Positions 14,081-22,276 of a stretch of 31,258 nt of DNA are shown here, one piece after another. This stretch comes from a virus. Numbering within the stretch: position 1 is the first letter of the stretch; each line of letters begins with the position of its first letter. A program made the translations under genes and the position numbers. The notes under the pieces are model-generated. The model was not told the DNA's origin, searched no databases, and worked only from the letters and a program-made list of their open reading frames with translations. The stretch covers positions 1 through 31,258 of IMG/VR virus record IMGVR_UViG_3300010148_002489; one strand, written 5' to 3'.

Positions 14081-16765
14081 ATGAGTGATGCGGCATTAAA
14101 TGTAAGACTAGGAGCGAAGACAGCAGAGTTTAATAAAAAGATGAACGCTGCTTCTCGTAAGATGCAAAAATTCGGTAAATCTATTGGAAACATAGGAAAA
14201 TCTATGACTACAATGTTTACTATGCCTTTACTCGCTGCGGGTGGGGCTTCAATAAAACTTTCTTTAGATTTTCAAAAGTCAATGACTAAGATTCAGACTC
14301 TCGTTGGAAGAACGGGGGCTGAAATTGAGGTTATGAAAGCCGGTATTATGGATATGGCAATGGAGACTGCTAAAAGCCCCGTAGAATTAGCCGAAGGGCT
14401 TTATTTCCTTGAGTCTGCTGGACTTTCTGGGGCTAATGCGATGGAAACCTTAGAACAAGTAGCAAAAGGCTCAGCGAGTGGCTTAGGAGATATGGAGGCT
14501 TTATCTGTTGTTGCTGCCGCAGCTCAAAACGCTTATGGAGAGGAAACTCTATCTGCTTCTGAAGCTTTAGATAAGTTTGGAGTAATGGTAAGAACTGGTA
14601 TGTTTGATGCACAAGAATTATCAAATGTATTAGGAAAACAATTAGGATTAGCTTCAAATCTTGGAATTTCTTTTGATGAAGTAGGGGCTTTAATATCTAC
14701 TTATACTCAAACAACTGGAGATGCTACCGCAGCAACTAATGGTTTAAGCGCTATAATGATGACTTTTGCTAAATTAGAGTCTGAGCCTACTAAGAAGCAA
14801 GCGGAGGCCTTAGACGCGATAGGAATGAGTGCTGAGCAGGTTAAAACAATGATGGGAGAGCAGGGATTGATGGCGACAATGCAACATCTACAAACTCAAT
14901 TTGAAGCGAATGGTGTTCCGATGGCTGATTTCTTTACAAAATCTCAAGCATTAAAAGGGGCATTAGGAGTATTAGGAACTCAGACAGAAGCTTATACAGA
15001 TAATCTCAATGCAATGGGAGAATCTACTGAATTTGTTAATGGAGCTTTTTCAGAAACTTCAGAAACTGAGGCTTTCAAGATGGAACAAGCGATGAATGGC
15101 TTAAAAGTAGCCGGAACAGATTTAGGGAATCAATTAACTCCAGTAGTTACAATGATTACTAACAAGATTCAAGATTTAACTAAATGGTGGGGAGGCTTAT
15201 CAGATGAGGCAAAAACTAGTATTGTAAAGTGGGCAGGATGGGTAGCAGTAGCAGGTCCAGCCTTAATGATAATTGGAAAGATGATTGTCTTTGGAGGTAA
15301 GGCGGTAAAATTATGGAAGGCATGGAGTAATGCAGTTAAAGTTGCCGGAGGTATTCAGGCTTGGTTTAATGGTATTTTAGCAGCGAACCCTATCGGATTA
15401 ATAATTACTGCTATCGTAGCTGTAGTTGCAGCGGTTTGGTATTTTGCTACTTCATCTTCTGATGTTGCTATTACGGTAAGAAATGCTTTTAAGGCGGCGG
15501 CAAATTGGGTTATTGATGCTATAAACGGATTGATTAAGGGTGTAAATAAATTATCTGGAGCAATTGGTATTAAAGCTATTCCATTGATGTCAAAATTCAA
15601 GATGGAAGCTAAAAATGTTAAAACTGAAGTAAAAGATACTTCTGATGAAGTGCAAGATTTAGCAGATAATTTAGAAAGTATTCCTTCTCCTACAATAGAT
15701 ATTCCAGATTTTGATGCCGGTGATGATGATAGTGGTGGTGATGATGGTGGTGGTGATGATACAGACAAAGACTTAGAAGAAAAACAAAGAAAAGAAGAAG
15801 AAGCTAAAAGAAAATTAGAAGAAGCAGAAAAGAAATCACAAGAAAATATTAGGAAACTGAAACAACAATTTAATGTATTAAATGAATCAGATAAACACAA
15901 AGCAAATTTGATTTCTTTAGAAAATGCAAGAGAAAATGAATTATTAAAAGTAGAAGATACTCAATACGCAGAAGAGGAAAAAGCAGCTATCAATGATAAG
16001 TATAACAAGATGATAGAAACTGCTAATGCAAAAGCGGCTGAAAATTCAAAGTCTGCTTGGGAAAAATCATTAAAAGGAATCGAACAAGGATGGTCTTCTG
16101 TAAAAGATGTAGCGACTTCAGTTGTGGGGGGTATTAATGATGTATTACAAGCTCAGGCAGAACAACAGCAAATTACTTTAGAAAATCAACAAGAGCAAGA
16201 AAATTTAGACTACGAAAATTGGTATAATAGAGAGTTGGAAAAAATAGAAACTAAAAAGATGAATAAAGAGATGGAGGAAGAAGCCATCGCAAAGTTGGAT
16301 GATAAGGCAGCAAAGAAGAAAATGGATTTGGAAAAGAAGCAAGATGCTGAGTCAAAAAAATTACAAAAGAAACAAGCAAAAAGAGATAAGAAAATGAAGA
16401 TATTTTCTGCTATCGTTGCTACAGCAGAAGGTGTTGTTAGAGCGCTCGGAGGCTCTGCCCCTCCAGCTAACTTTATATTAGCAGGAATAGTCGCAGGAAT
16501 GGGCGCTATGGAAATAGCAGCGATAAAATCTACTCCAATACCTATGGCGAAAGGGGGTATTGCTTTTGGACCTACTAATGCTTTAATTGGTGAGTATGCA
16601 GGGGCTAAAAATAATCCAGAAGTTGTAGCGCCTTTAGATAAACTAAAAGGTATGTTAGGAGAAAGTAATCAAAAACAGCAGGTTCAAATCTTCGGAACAC
16701 TTAAAGGGAATGATATTTTCCTAACTAATGATTTAGCAAATACACACAGATTAAGATATACTTAA
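14081..16765 (+). CDS. tail tape measure protein
   Basis: The 894-residue protein sets tail length and is ejected with the DNA. It begins with an alpha-helical region of the PhageMin_Tail type (KMNAASRKMQKFGKSIGNIG, then FQKSMTKIQTLVG...). Two long hydrophobic stretches lie at about 384-405 and 432-458, and a third near 785-820. An Asp/Gly-rich linker around 545-560 precedes a lysine- and glutamate-rich coiled coil, and a second coiled coil is near 690-773. If about 1.5 angstrom per residue applies, the tail would be roughly 130 nm. It follows the chaperone frames directly. Confidence 0.93.
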   Translation: MSDAALNVRLGAKTAEFNKKMNAASRKMQKFGKSIGNIGKSMTTMFTMPLLAAGGASIKLSLDFQKSMTKIQTLVGRTGAEIEVMKAGIMDMAMETAKSPVELAEGLYFLESAGLSGANAMETLEQVAKGSASGLGDMEALSVVAAAAQNAYGEETLSASEALDKFGVMVRTGMFDAQELSNVLGKQLGLASNLGISFDEVGALISTYTQTTGDATAATNGLSAIMMTFAKLESEPTKKQAEALDAIGMSAEQVKTMMGEQGLMATMQHLQTQFEANGVPMADFFTKSQALKGALGVLGTQTEAYTDNLNAMGESTEFVNGAFSETSETEAFKMEQAMNGLKVAGTDLGNQLTPVVTMITNKIQDLTKWWGGLSDEAKTSIVKWAGWVAVAGPALMIIGKMIVFGGKAVKLWKAWSNAVKVAGGIQAWFNGILAANPIGLIITAIVAVVAAVWYFATSSSDVAITVRNAFKAAANWVIDAINGLIKGVNKLSGAIGIKAIPLMSKFKMEAKNVKTEVKDTSDEVQDLADNLESIPSPTIDIPDFDAGDDDSGGDDGGGDDTDKDLEEKQRKEEEAKRKLEEAEKKSQENIRKLKQQFNVLNESDKHKANLISLENARENELLKVEDTQYAEEEKAAINDKYNKMIETANAKAAENSKSAWEKSLKGIEQGWSSVKDVATSVVGGINDVLQAQAEQQQITLENQQEQENLDYENWYNRELEKIETKKMNKEMEEEAIAKLDDKAAKKKMDLEKKQDAESKKLQKKQAKRDKKMKIFSAIVATAEGVVRALGGSAPPANFILAGIVAGMGAMEIAAIKSTPIPMAKGGIAFGPTNALIGEYAGAKNNPEVVAPLDKLKGMLGESNQKQQVQIFGTLKGNDIFLTNDLANTHRLRYT

Positions 16766-16771
16766 AAACGA

Positions 16772-19700
16772 ATGGCGGGAATAATATATAATTCAGATTT
16801 TAGAAGCTTAAACGGAACTCCATATAGACTTCAAATTTGGGATACTGAACACTCTGGTTCAGTTAGAGATTTCGACACAACTCAAGGCTCTTTACAGATT
16901 AGTTTTGATACGTCTGGAGAGAATAAATTAACAGAAATTATTTGTAGTAATATAGAGTTTGAATTTATGGTTCAAACTGCAGCAGATGAAACTTGGATTG
17001 AATATCTGAGAGGCGATACAATTGAAGAAAAGGATGTTTATATTGTTTTATGGAATGGAACAACGGGGGGATATGAGGTTCAATGGAGTGGATATTTATT
17101 ATTAGATTTAGGAGAAAAAACAGATGAGTCTTTTCCTTATGGAGTAACGATAAAAGGGGTTGATGGATTGTCTTTATTGAAAGATATAGACTTCGTTCAT
17201 AATGCAGATACAAATAGCCCTCCATATGCAATGAACGATACCTATATTTTACCCGCTAATACTCCATCAGGAGCGAGGTATGCTAATTATATTAAATGGA
17301 TAGTCGAGATTCTAGGGTATGCAGATTTTATGGATACATCTACTTGCCCTAACTCTGGAGTGCCAGCTTGGAAAATTCAAACAGCAGTAAATTGGTATAA
17401 TGTAGAACATGGTTCAATATCTGGAACTTTAACTAGTTTAGACCCTTTGAGATATACTGCTTGTAATGGAGAACAATTTTACAAACAAAGCGGTCAGTCA
17501 AATACTGGTGTTTTATACTATAAACCTTTAAGTGTTTATGATGCTTTACAAAATATTTGTAGAGCTTGGGGAATGAGATGTGTAATGTATAATAATGTAG
17601 TCTATTTTATTCAGGTTGCAGAATATAGAAGAACAGAATCTGGAACGGTAGGTATTCCAGATAATGTTAAAACGACTACATATACTAAGGCGGGAACTTA
17701 TGTATCTTCTAATGAAGCTTTAGGAGGAAATAGTATTGATAGATTTGAGTTAGATATTGAAAATTCAACTTCTGCAACTGATGGATTACAAAAATTAGCA
17801 GGAACGACTTGGGGAGAATATCCAATAGTTAAAAAAGTATCTACTAATTTTCCATCGATATCAAATTTTAATGGTTATACCGGTTTTCCTATGTTATATG
17901 GAAAAGACCAAAGCCCAAAAACATGGCCGACTTTTGGAGTAGCTTCTCCTGGAGTTATTTCTGGAAGATGGGAAGATACAACTAAGCCTCTAGGAACATT
18001 CAATGATGCATATTTACTAGATGGTTTTTATATGATGATATCTTTACAATTTATGAATACTTATCCAGATGATGTAGAGTTTCAAATGGCTTGGACGATA
18101 AGGGCAAAACCTACTTCTTCATCTACTTGGTCTTCATCTGATGCATTAGTAGCAACTTGGAGTCAGGATATGCCATCTGGAAATTGGCAATTATATTGGG
18201 AGCCTTACTATCCGTTAAATGATTTGAATACTGAAATGGGAGGTATGCCGAGTTATGATGGAAGATTTATTAATCAATGGAATTCTACTTTAGGAAATAC
18301 AAATGGAAATGTAGATGACCAAATGTTTTTCAAAAATGTAGTCATTCCTCATGGAGTTTCAACAATAGATATTATCTCAGGAACAGAAGTAGGTAATAAT
18401 GGGAATTTAATGCCTATCCATCCTAATATGCAAGGAGATTGGGATTTTGAATTAGTCGCTAGACATCATGGACCTAGTCATAATTACGGAGCTTGGTTTG
18501 CTGATTGGCATGGAGCTACAGCAAAGATACCTCCATACCCTCCAATTACCGCGCCTCCTTGGGCTAATATTCAAGCGGGTTACGACCCAGATTACCCTAA
18601 CCCTCCAGGAACATTATATTATGGAATGTGGGGTCCGACCTATTCGGTTTGGTATAATGATTTATCGCCATCGCTTGGATTATGTATGTTTTCTCCAGTA
18701 ACTGGAGGGGCTATTGGTTCAACTTCTTATAATACTCAATATTTTACATCAACAAATGATTCTTACATATTGAATATTAAAGACACTTTGTGGGGAGATA
18801 CTGATGCTCAAGATGTTCCAGGTTCATTAAAAGTATATAATGGAACAGCATGGAAATTTACTGATTATCTTGGTAAGTGGGGTAGAGGGGTTTCAAATGG
18901 TAGTAATTCTTTTACTGAGATGTTATGTTCTGATGCCTTAAACATGCAAAATATTCCATCTCAAAAAGGAAATTATACTTTAGCATTAAGTGTATCAAAT
19001 AAAAATCTAAGTGGTTCTGCTTCATATCCGAAATATGTTAATCCAATTGGTAGAGTGATTGAAAAATTGAATAATTATAAATTCGTTCCATTAAAAATGA
19101 CTCAAATTATTGATATGGATGAAACTTCTGGAATGTGGTTTCAAATGGTTTGGAATGAGGCAGCAGCAACTACAACAACTAATCCTAATGGCGGAGGTCC
19201 AGATGACCCTATTGACCCGCATGGACCTGTTGATGATGATGACGTAGGCGTAGGTGTAATTAGAAACGAGCAATCTGCTTTAGCAATGAAATCGATTAGC
19301 GCTCAAAGTCAATTTTCACAAAGAAAAATGATGCAACCGATTTTAACTATTAATGATAATAAAAGAAGGTCTTTGAAAGATACTACCTATGCTTTTACTT
19401 CATTAAATGTAGCTTCCGCAGGGCATACTCAAGGTCAAACATTAAAGACCGGAGATACGGTTATTTTAGAAGAAAAGGGTAGAATCGCAGAATTAACTTT
19501 AACTGCTGATTTTGTTTTAGTTTCTGAGGCAACAGAAGAAAACCCTGCTTCAACTTCTATTCAATTTGCTTCTACTCGTTTATTATGGAATGTTACGGAA
19601 AAAGCAGTAATTTATGCAGATGTAGCAAATTGGTATAATCAGTCATTAAGACAAACAAAAGGCTCGGTTGCAGGATTTACAGTAAGTGATACGGGGCTAA

Positions 19701-20356
19701 CAAAAGGTGGAATTACGATAGATGGGTTTCTCGATTCTGATACTATGACGGGGGCTTCTGCTACAAAGATTCCAACTTCGGAATCAGTAAAAGCTTATGT
19801 AGATGCTCAAGCAGGGGGAGGGGGAGATGTCAATTCAAACTATGGAAGTTATAAATGCACTGGAACTACCACTACCTCAGCATCAACGGGGGAAAGTAAT
19901 GCAGTTACCGTTCCTTTTAATTCTGAGGTAATTACAAGCGTATCAACGACTATAGTTTTATATACAGCAGAAGGTCCAGGTTCAATTAGCAACGCGGCTT
20001 ATTCTTTTAAGTTAGGAGCTACGGGGTATTTTGAGATAGCTTGGACGGTAGGAACAAATACAAATATAATAAATAATAGAATTTTAACTGGTGTTAAATT
20101 ACAGTATGGAACATCTGAGGGAGAGACTATAGGATGGTCGGATTATTCTCCATCGCATGGATATATTTACGACAGAGGAAACGGGGCGGTAAGAAAAGGC
20201 TCAATGTCAAATAGCGTATTTTATAGAAATACAGCTAGCGCAGAAAATCCCGTTTATTTTAGATTAGTAATATGGAAAGAAGCAGCGAGTAATGGTAGTA
20301 TGAATGCTATTACTTTAACTAATGCGTGTAATTTAAGAATAAAGCAATTACAATAA
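16772..20356 (+). CDS. large baseplate / tail-tip protein (1194 aa)
   Basis: This is the only large gene after the tape measure, so it probably combines hub, tail-associated and receptor-binding roles. Its N-terminus (YNSDFRSLNGTPYRLQIWD, and TSGENKLTEIICSNIEFEF near 50) is like the baseplate hub proteins of Bacteroidota siphophages. The middle is a Gly/Pro/Trp-rich beta region. Around residues 1000-1020, IPTSESVKAYVDAQ is a tail-fibre motif commonly found just before trimeric tip domains, followed by a poly-Gly hinge and a C-terminal beta domain of about 175 residues that could bind the receptor. No protease or lysozyme motif was recognised. Confidence 0.78.
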   Translation: MAGIIYNSDFRSLNGTPYRLQIWDTEHSGSVRDFDTTQGSLQISFDTSGENKLTEIICSNIEFEFMVQTAADETWIEYLRGDTIEEKDVYIVLWNGTTGGYEVQWSGYLLLDLGEKTDESFPYGVTIKGVDGLSLLKDIDFVHNADTNSPPYAMNDTYILPANTPSGARYANYIKWIVEILGYADFMDTSTCPNSGVPAWKIQTAVNWYNVEHGSISGTLTSLDPLRYTACNGEQFYKQSGQSNTGVLYYKPLSVYDALQNICRAWGMRCVMYNNVVYFIQVAEYRRTESGTVGIPDNVKTTTYTKAGTYVSSNEALGGNSIDRFELDIENSTSATDGLQKLAGTTWGEYPIVKKVSTNFPSISNFNGYTGFPMLYGKDQSPKTWPTFGVASPGVISGRWEDTTKPLGTFNDAYLLDGFYMMISLQFMNTYPDDVEFQMAWTIRAKPTSSSTWSSSDALVATWSQDMPSGNWQLYWEPYYPLNDLNTEMGGMPSYDGRFINQWNSTLGNTNGNVDDQMFFKNVVIPHGVSTIDIISGTEVGNNGNLMPIHPNMQGDWDFELVARHHGPSHNYGAWFADWHGATAKIPPYPPITAPPWANIQAGYDPDYPNPPGTLYYGMWGPTYSVWYNDLSPSLGLCMFSPVTGGAIGSTSYNTQYFTSTNDSYILNIKDTLWGDTDAQDVPGSLKVYNGTAWKFTDYLGKWGRGVSNGSNSFTEMLCSDALNMQNIPSQKGNYTLALSVSNKNLSGSASYPKYVNPIGRVIEKLNNYKFVPLKMTQIIDMDETSGMWFQMVWNEAAATTTTNPNGGGPDDPIDPHGPVDDDDVGVGVIRNEQSALAMKSISAQSQFSQRKMMQPILTINDNKRRSLKDTTYAFTSLNVASAGHTQGQTLKTGDTVILEEKGRIAELTLTADFVLVSEATEENPASTSIQFASTRLLWNVTEKAVIYADVANWYNQSLRQTKGSVAGFTVSDTGLTKGGITIDGFLDSDTMTGASATKIPTSESVKAYVDAQAGGGGDVNSNYGSYKCTGTTTTSASTGESNAVTVPFNSEVITSVSTTIVLYTAEGPGSISNAAYSFKLGATGYFEIAWTVGTNTNIINNRILTGVKLQYGTSEGETIGWSDYSPSHGYIYDRGNGAVRKGSMSNSVFYRNTASAENPVYFRLVIWKEAASNGSMNAITLTNACNLRIKQLQ

Positions 20357-20532
20357 TGAAAACAGAGATAAAAGATACAGCAGAATTTATTGGAGTTAAT
20401 GCGACTGGAATATTGATGAGTTTAACCGATTTAGATGCGATTTTACGAACTTTAATCTTAGTTTCAACATTAGTATACTCCATATTAAAAATAATTCGTT
20501 ATATCAAAGAAAATGAAAGTAAAAAAAAATGA
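20356..20532 (+). CDS. putative holin-like small membrane protein (58 aa)
   Basis: The ATG shares one base with the stop of the baseplate gene, and the TGA overlaps the endolysin start as ATGA. The product has one clear hydrophobic helix around residues 29-50 (AILRTLILVSTLVYSILKII), a short mostly polar N-terminus and a lysine-rich C-terminus. One membrane span, a basic tail and a place directly before the endolysin suggest a holin. No sequence family is recognised, so the role rests on topology and position. Confidence 0.6.
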   Translation: MKTEIKDTAEFIGVNATGILMSLTDLDAILRTLILVSTLVYSILKIIRYIKENESKKK

Positions 20533-20936
20533 GTGAAAAAGATAGAAATTACCCTCCGCTAAAATATTTCAAAAGAAGTGAGTTTGCTTGCCCAACTGAT
20601 GCAGATTCTGGAGAGAATATGGATGCGTCATTTTTACAGAAATTAGATTCTGCTAGAGGAAAGGCAAATATTCCATTCAAAATTAATTCAGGATATCGTT
20701 CTCCGGCTCATAATACTGCGGTAGGAGGGGTTAAAAACTCTTCGCATATGAATATACCTTGTAATGCGGCTGATATAGCAGTAAAAGATGGTAGAGAGCG
20801 ATTCCTGATACTAGTATCATTAATGAGTGAAGGTTTTACTCGTTTTGGTATTGGGAAAAATTTCATTCATGTTGACTCTGACGATAGGGTGAACGGGGGT
20901 GATAAAAGTCCAAATGTTATTTGGCATTATTATTAA
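20529..20936 (+). CDS. endolysin, peptidase M15-like
   Basis: The 135-residue protein matches the M15 D-Ala-D-Ala-carboxypeptidase-like (M15_3) endolysins that cleave peptidoglycan cross-bridges. It has SGYRSP at 54-59, zinc ligands H73 in SSH and D82 in AADI, and H114 in FIHVD. The usual SSHxxGxAxD spacing is altered: the loop between H73 and D82 is two residues longer and its glycine is replaced by an IPC segment. It has no signal peptide, so release needs a holin. It follows the holin-like gene with a four-base overlap. Confidence 0.88.
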   Translation: MSEKDRNYPPLKYFKRSEFACPTDADSGENMDASFLQKLDSARGKANIPFKINSGYRSPAHNTAVGGVKNSSHMNIPCNAADIAVKDGRERFLILVSLMSEGFTRFGIGKNFIHVDSDDRVNGGDKSPNVIWHYY

Positions 20937-20952
20937 TCAAAAATTATAAAAA

Positions 20953-21159
20953 ATGAAAAATTGGTTTCAAGCATTATTCGTAAAACAAATTTTAACAAGT
21001 AAAAAGTTTTGGTATGCTATTTCATCTGTAATTGTTCCGGCTATAATGAGTAGTTTAGGGGTAGATGAACAGACTGCTACTAACTTATTTATTGCATTAT
21101 TATCTTTAGCTGGTTTTCAAGGTCTTGCAGATTTTGGAAAGGAAGCAAAAAAGAAATAG
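20953..21159 (+). CDS. small membrane protein, possible second holin component (68 aa)
   Basis: The protein has two hydrophobic segments: WYAISSVIVPAIMSSLGV at about 20-37 and NLFIALLSLAGFQGLADF around 44-61, with a lysine-rich C-terminus. Two short membrane helices next to an endolysin make it a second holin candidate. I cannot say which of the two small membrane proteins in this region forms the lesion. The stop shares one base with the next start. Confidence 0.62.
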   Translation: MKNWFQALFVKQILTSKKFWYAISSVIVPAIMSSLGVDEQTATNLFIALLSLAGFQGLADFGKEAKKK

Positions 21160-21929
21160 TGAAGCAATATAGACCACGATTGACTGAATCTGAGAACAGA
21201 TTAATTAGTGACTTTCGTAATGCCAAAAATGTAGGGATTATAGGAGACACTCATCTTCCATATTGTATCAAAGAAACTCCAGAACACTTATCCTATTTAC
21301 AATTTTGTTATGAGACCTTTAATAGATTTGGTTGTTCTGAGATAATACATATAGGAGACGAATGTGACAACGCGGCTTTATCATATCATCAAGGAGAAGT
21401 AGAGATGCCTAATATAACAAGTGAGGCAGAACAAGCTCAAATGCAATTAAATGAATGGTATAAGACTTTTCCAGATGTAAAAGTTTGCGTAGGAAATCAC
21501 TCGGCTCTTCCTTTCAGACAAGCAACTACGGCAGGTATTCCAAAAAGATTTATGAAAACCTATGAAGAAATCTGGAACGCTCCAGATGGGTGGAAGTGGC
21601 AATTACAATGGGAAATAGATGGTGTATTATATGAACATGGAACGGGAACTTCAGGTCAGAACGGGGCTAGAAATCGTGCTATTGCAAATAGACAATCTAC
21701 CGTAATAGGTCATTCGCATTCTTTTGGGGGGGTATCATATATGGCAAGTCGTAATGATATGATATTCGGATTAAATGTAGGTTGCGGAATATCAGTAAAT
21801 CATATGGCTTTTGCTTATGGAAAACATTTTCCAAAGAAGCCAACTATTGGATGTGGTATTGTTTTAGATGAGGGTAGAACGGGTATTTTTATTCCTATGA
21901 ATTTAGGTTCAAAAGTTATTAGGAAATAA
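21159..21929 (+). CDS. calcineurin-like metallophosphoesterase
   Basis: The 256-residue protein has the full metallophosphatase motif set: GDTHLP at 29-34, GDECDN near 67-72, GNHS around 112-115, and GHSHSFGG near 183-190. These bind two metals and hydrolyse phosphodiesters or phosphomonoesters. The GTG start shares a base with the preceding stop, and the GTG reading gives the natural N-terminus. The substrate is unknown; late location after lysis genes is curious, and it could act on nucleic acid or nucleotides at the end of infection. Confidence 0.88.
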   Translation: MKQYRPRLTESENRLISDFRNAKNVGIIGDTHLPYCIKETPEHLSYLQFCYETFNRFGCSEIIHIGDECDNAALSYHQGEVEMPNITSEAEQAQMQLNEWYKTFPDVKVCVGNHSALPFRQATTAGIPKRFMKTYEEIWNAPDGWKWQLQWEIDGVLYEHGTGTSGQNGARNRAIANRQSTVIGHSHSFGGVSYMASRNDMIFGLNVGCGISVNHMAFAYGKHFPKKPTIGCGIVLDEGRTGIFIPMNLGSKVIRK

Positions 21930-21947
21930 TTGTTAATAAAATAATTG

Positions 21948-21955
21948 TATCTTTG
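21948..21955 (+). promoter_or_regulatory. Bacteroidota-type promoter -7 box (TATCTTTG)
   Basis: The octamer fits the TAnnTTTG consensus used by the Bacteroidota primary sigma factor. A TTG at 21930-21932 could act as the -33 element, although the 15-base gap is shorter than usual. It sits in a long gene-free gap 70-90 bases before a strong terminator, so the transcript would be short. Confidence 0.5.
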
Positions 21956-21961
21956 GCATAT

Positions 21962-22077
21962 GTTTCATAATTGATACTACATTTGGAACTACAAATTCGT
22001 AACTGATTTTGTGACTCTACATTCGTAGTTTCAGTTTTTGTTTTGAGAGCCTCCTTAATTGGGGGCTTTCTTTTTTA
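21962..22077 (+). ncRNA. candidate small RNA in the gap after the lysis region
   Basis: Between the promoter-like box at 21948 and the terminator ending at 22077 lies about 115 bases with no ORF worth calling. It contains a small perfect hairpin (CTAC-ATTC-GTAG at 22017-22028) and a related weaker copy (TAC-AAATTC-GTA at about 21990-22001). A short phage RNA is possible. The simpler reading is a 3' untranslated region of the late operon. I recognise no RNA family. Confidence 0.35.
22045..22077 (+). terminator. rho-independent terminator of the late operon
   Basis: GAGAGCCTCC (22045-22054) pairs with GGGGGCTTTC (22061-22070) over ten base pairs including two G-T wobbles, with a six-base TTAATT loop, and is followed by a T6 run from 22071. 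This is the clearest terminator in the window and separates the late genes from the amidoligase module. Confidence 0.88.
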
Positions 22078-22150
22078 TCTGATTTGCGCAAGTTTCCAAT
22101 CACAATACTCCAAAATCACTCAAATTTTCCCCACTTTTAGAAACCAAAAA

Positions 22151-22179
22151 CGCAGAAAAACGCATTCTTATCTAGTAAA
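22151..22179. repeat. intergenic element R4 (inverted copy)
   Basis: CTTATCTAGTAAA at 22167-22179 is the exact reverse complement of 10573-10585, and the preceding CGCAGAAAAACGCATT resembles the reversed CCTGCG part of R1 and R3. It lies upstream of the amidoligase promoter-like box, so this member of the repeat family is in the opposite orientation to the others. Confidence 0.55.
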
Positions 22180-22208
22180 ATAATTTTATTTTGGTGTTGA
22201 AAAGGGTA

Positions 22209-22221
22209 GGTTATTAACCTT
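22209..22221. promoter_or_regulatory. 13-bp palindrome, operator-like (AGGTTATTAACCT)
   Basis: AGGTTA and TAACCT flank one central base, making a perfect palindrome; outer AAAAGG (22201-22206) and CCTTTT (22219-22224) extend the symmetry imperfectly. It ends nine bases before the TATATTTG box, where a repressor or activator dimer could control transcription of the amidoligase/amidotransferase genes. Confidence 0.45.
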
Positions 22222-22229
22222 TTCTTTGT

Positions 22230-22237
22230 ATATTTGA
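22230..22237 (+). promoter_or_regulatory. Bacteroidota-type promoter -7 box (TATATTTG)
   Basis: The box fits TAnnTTTG. Transcription would begin near 22243-22245, which would make the ATG at 22247 almost leaderless and the ATG at 22277 preceded by about 33 bases. I see no good TTG at the expected -33 place; the palindrome occupies that area, so the promoter may need an activator. Confidence 0.55.
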
Positions 22238-22276
22238 GCATCAATAATGATAAAAACAAAAACAAAAACTAAAATT

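Noticed and set aside
15355-15900. 181-codon reverse-strand ORF inside the tape measure gene
   Set aside because: Long only because the opposite strand is low in stop complements; the tape measure frame is clearly coding and no gene in the window is on the minus strand.
18468-18701. 77-codon + frame ORF in the baseplate gene
   Set aside because: Out of frame with a continuous coding sequence and with a leucine-rich, shadow-like composition.
21987-22030. tRNA-like or CRISPR-like repeats (CTACA..TTCGTA twice)
   Set aside because: Only two imperfect short copies, no acceptor/anticodon layout and no regular spacers; treated as possible RNA hairpins only.
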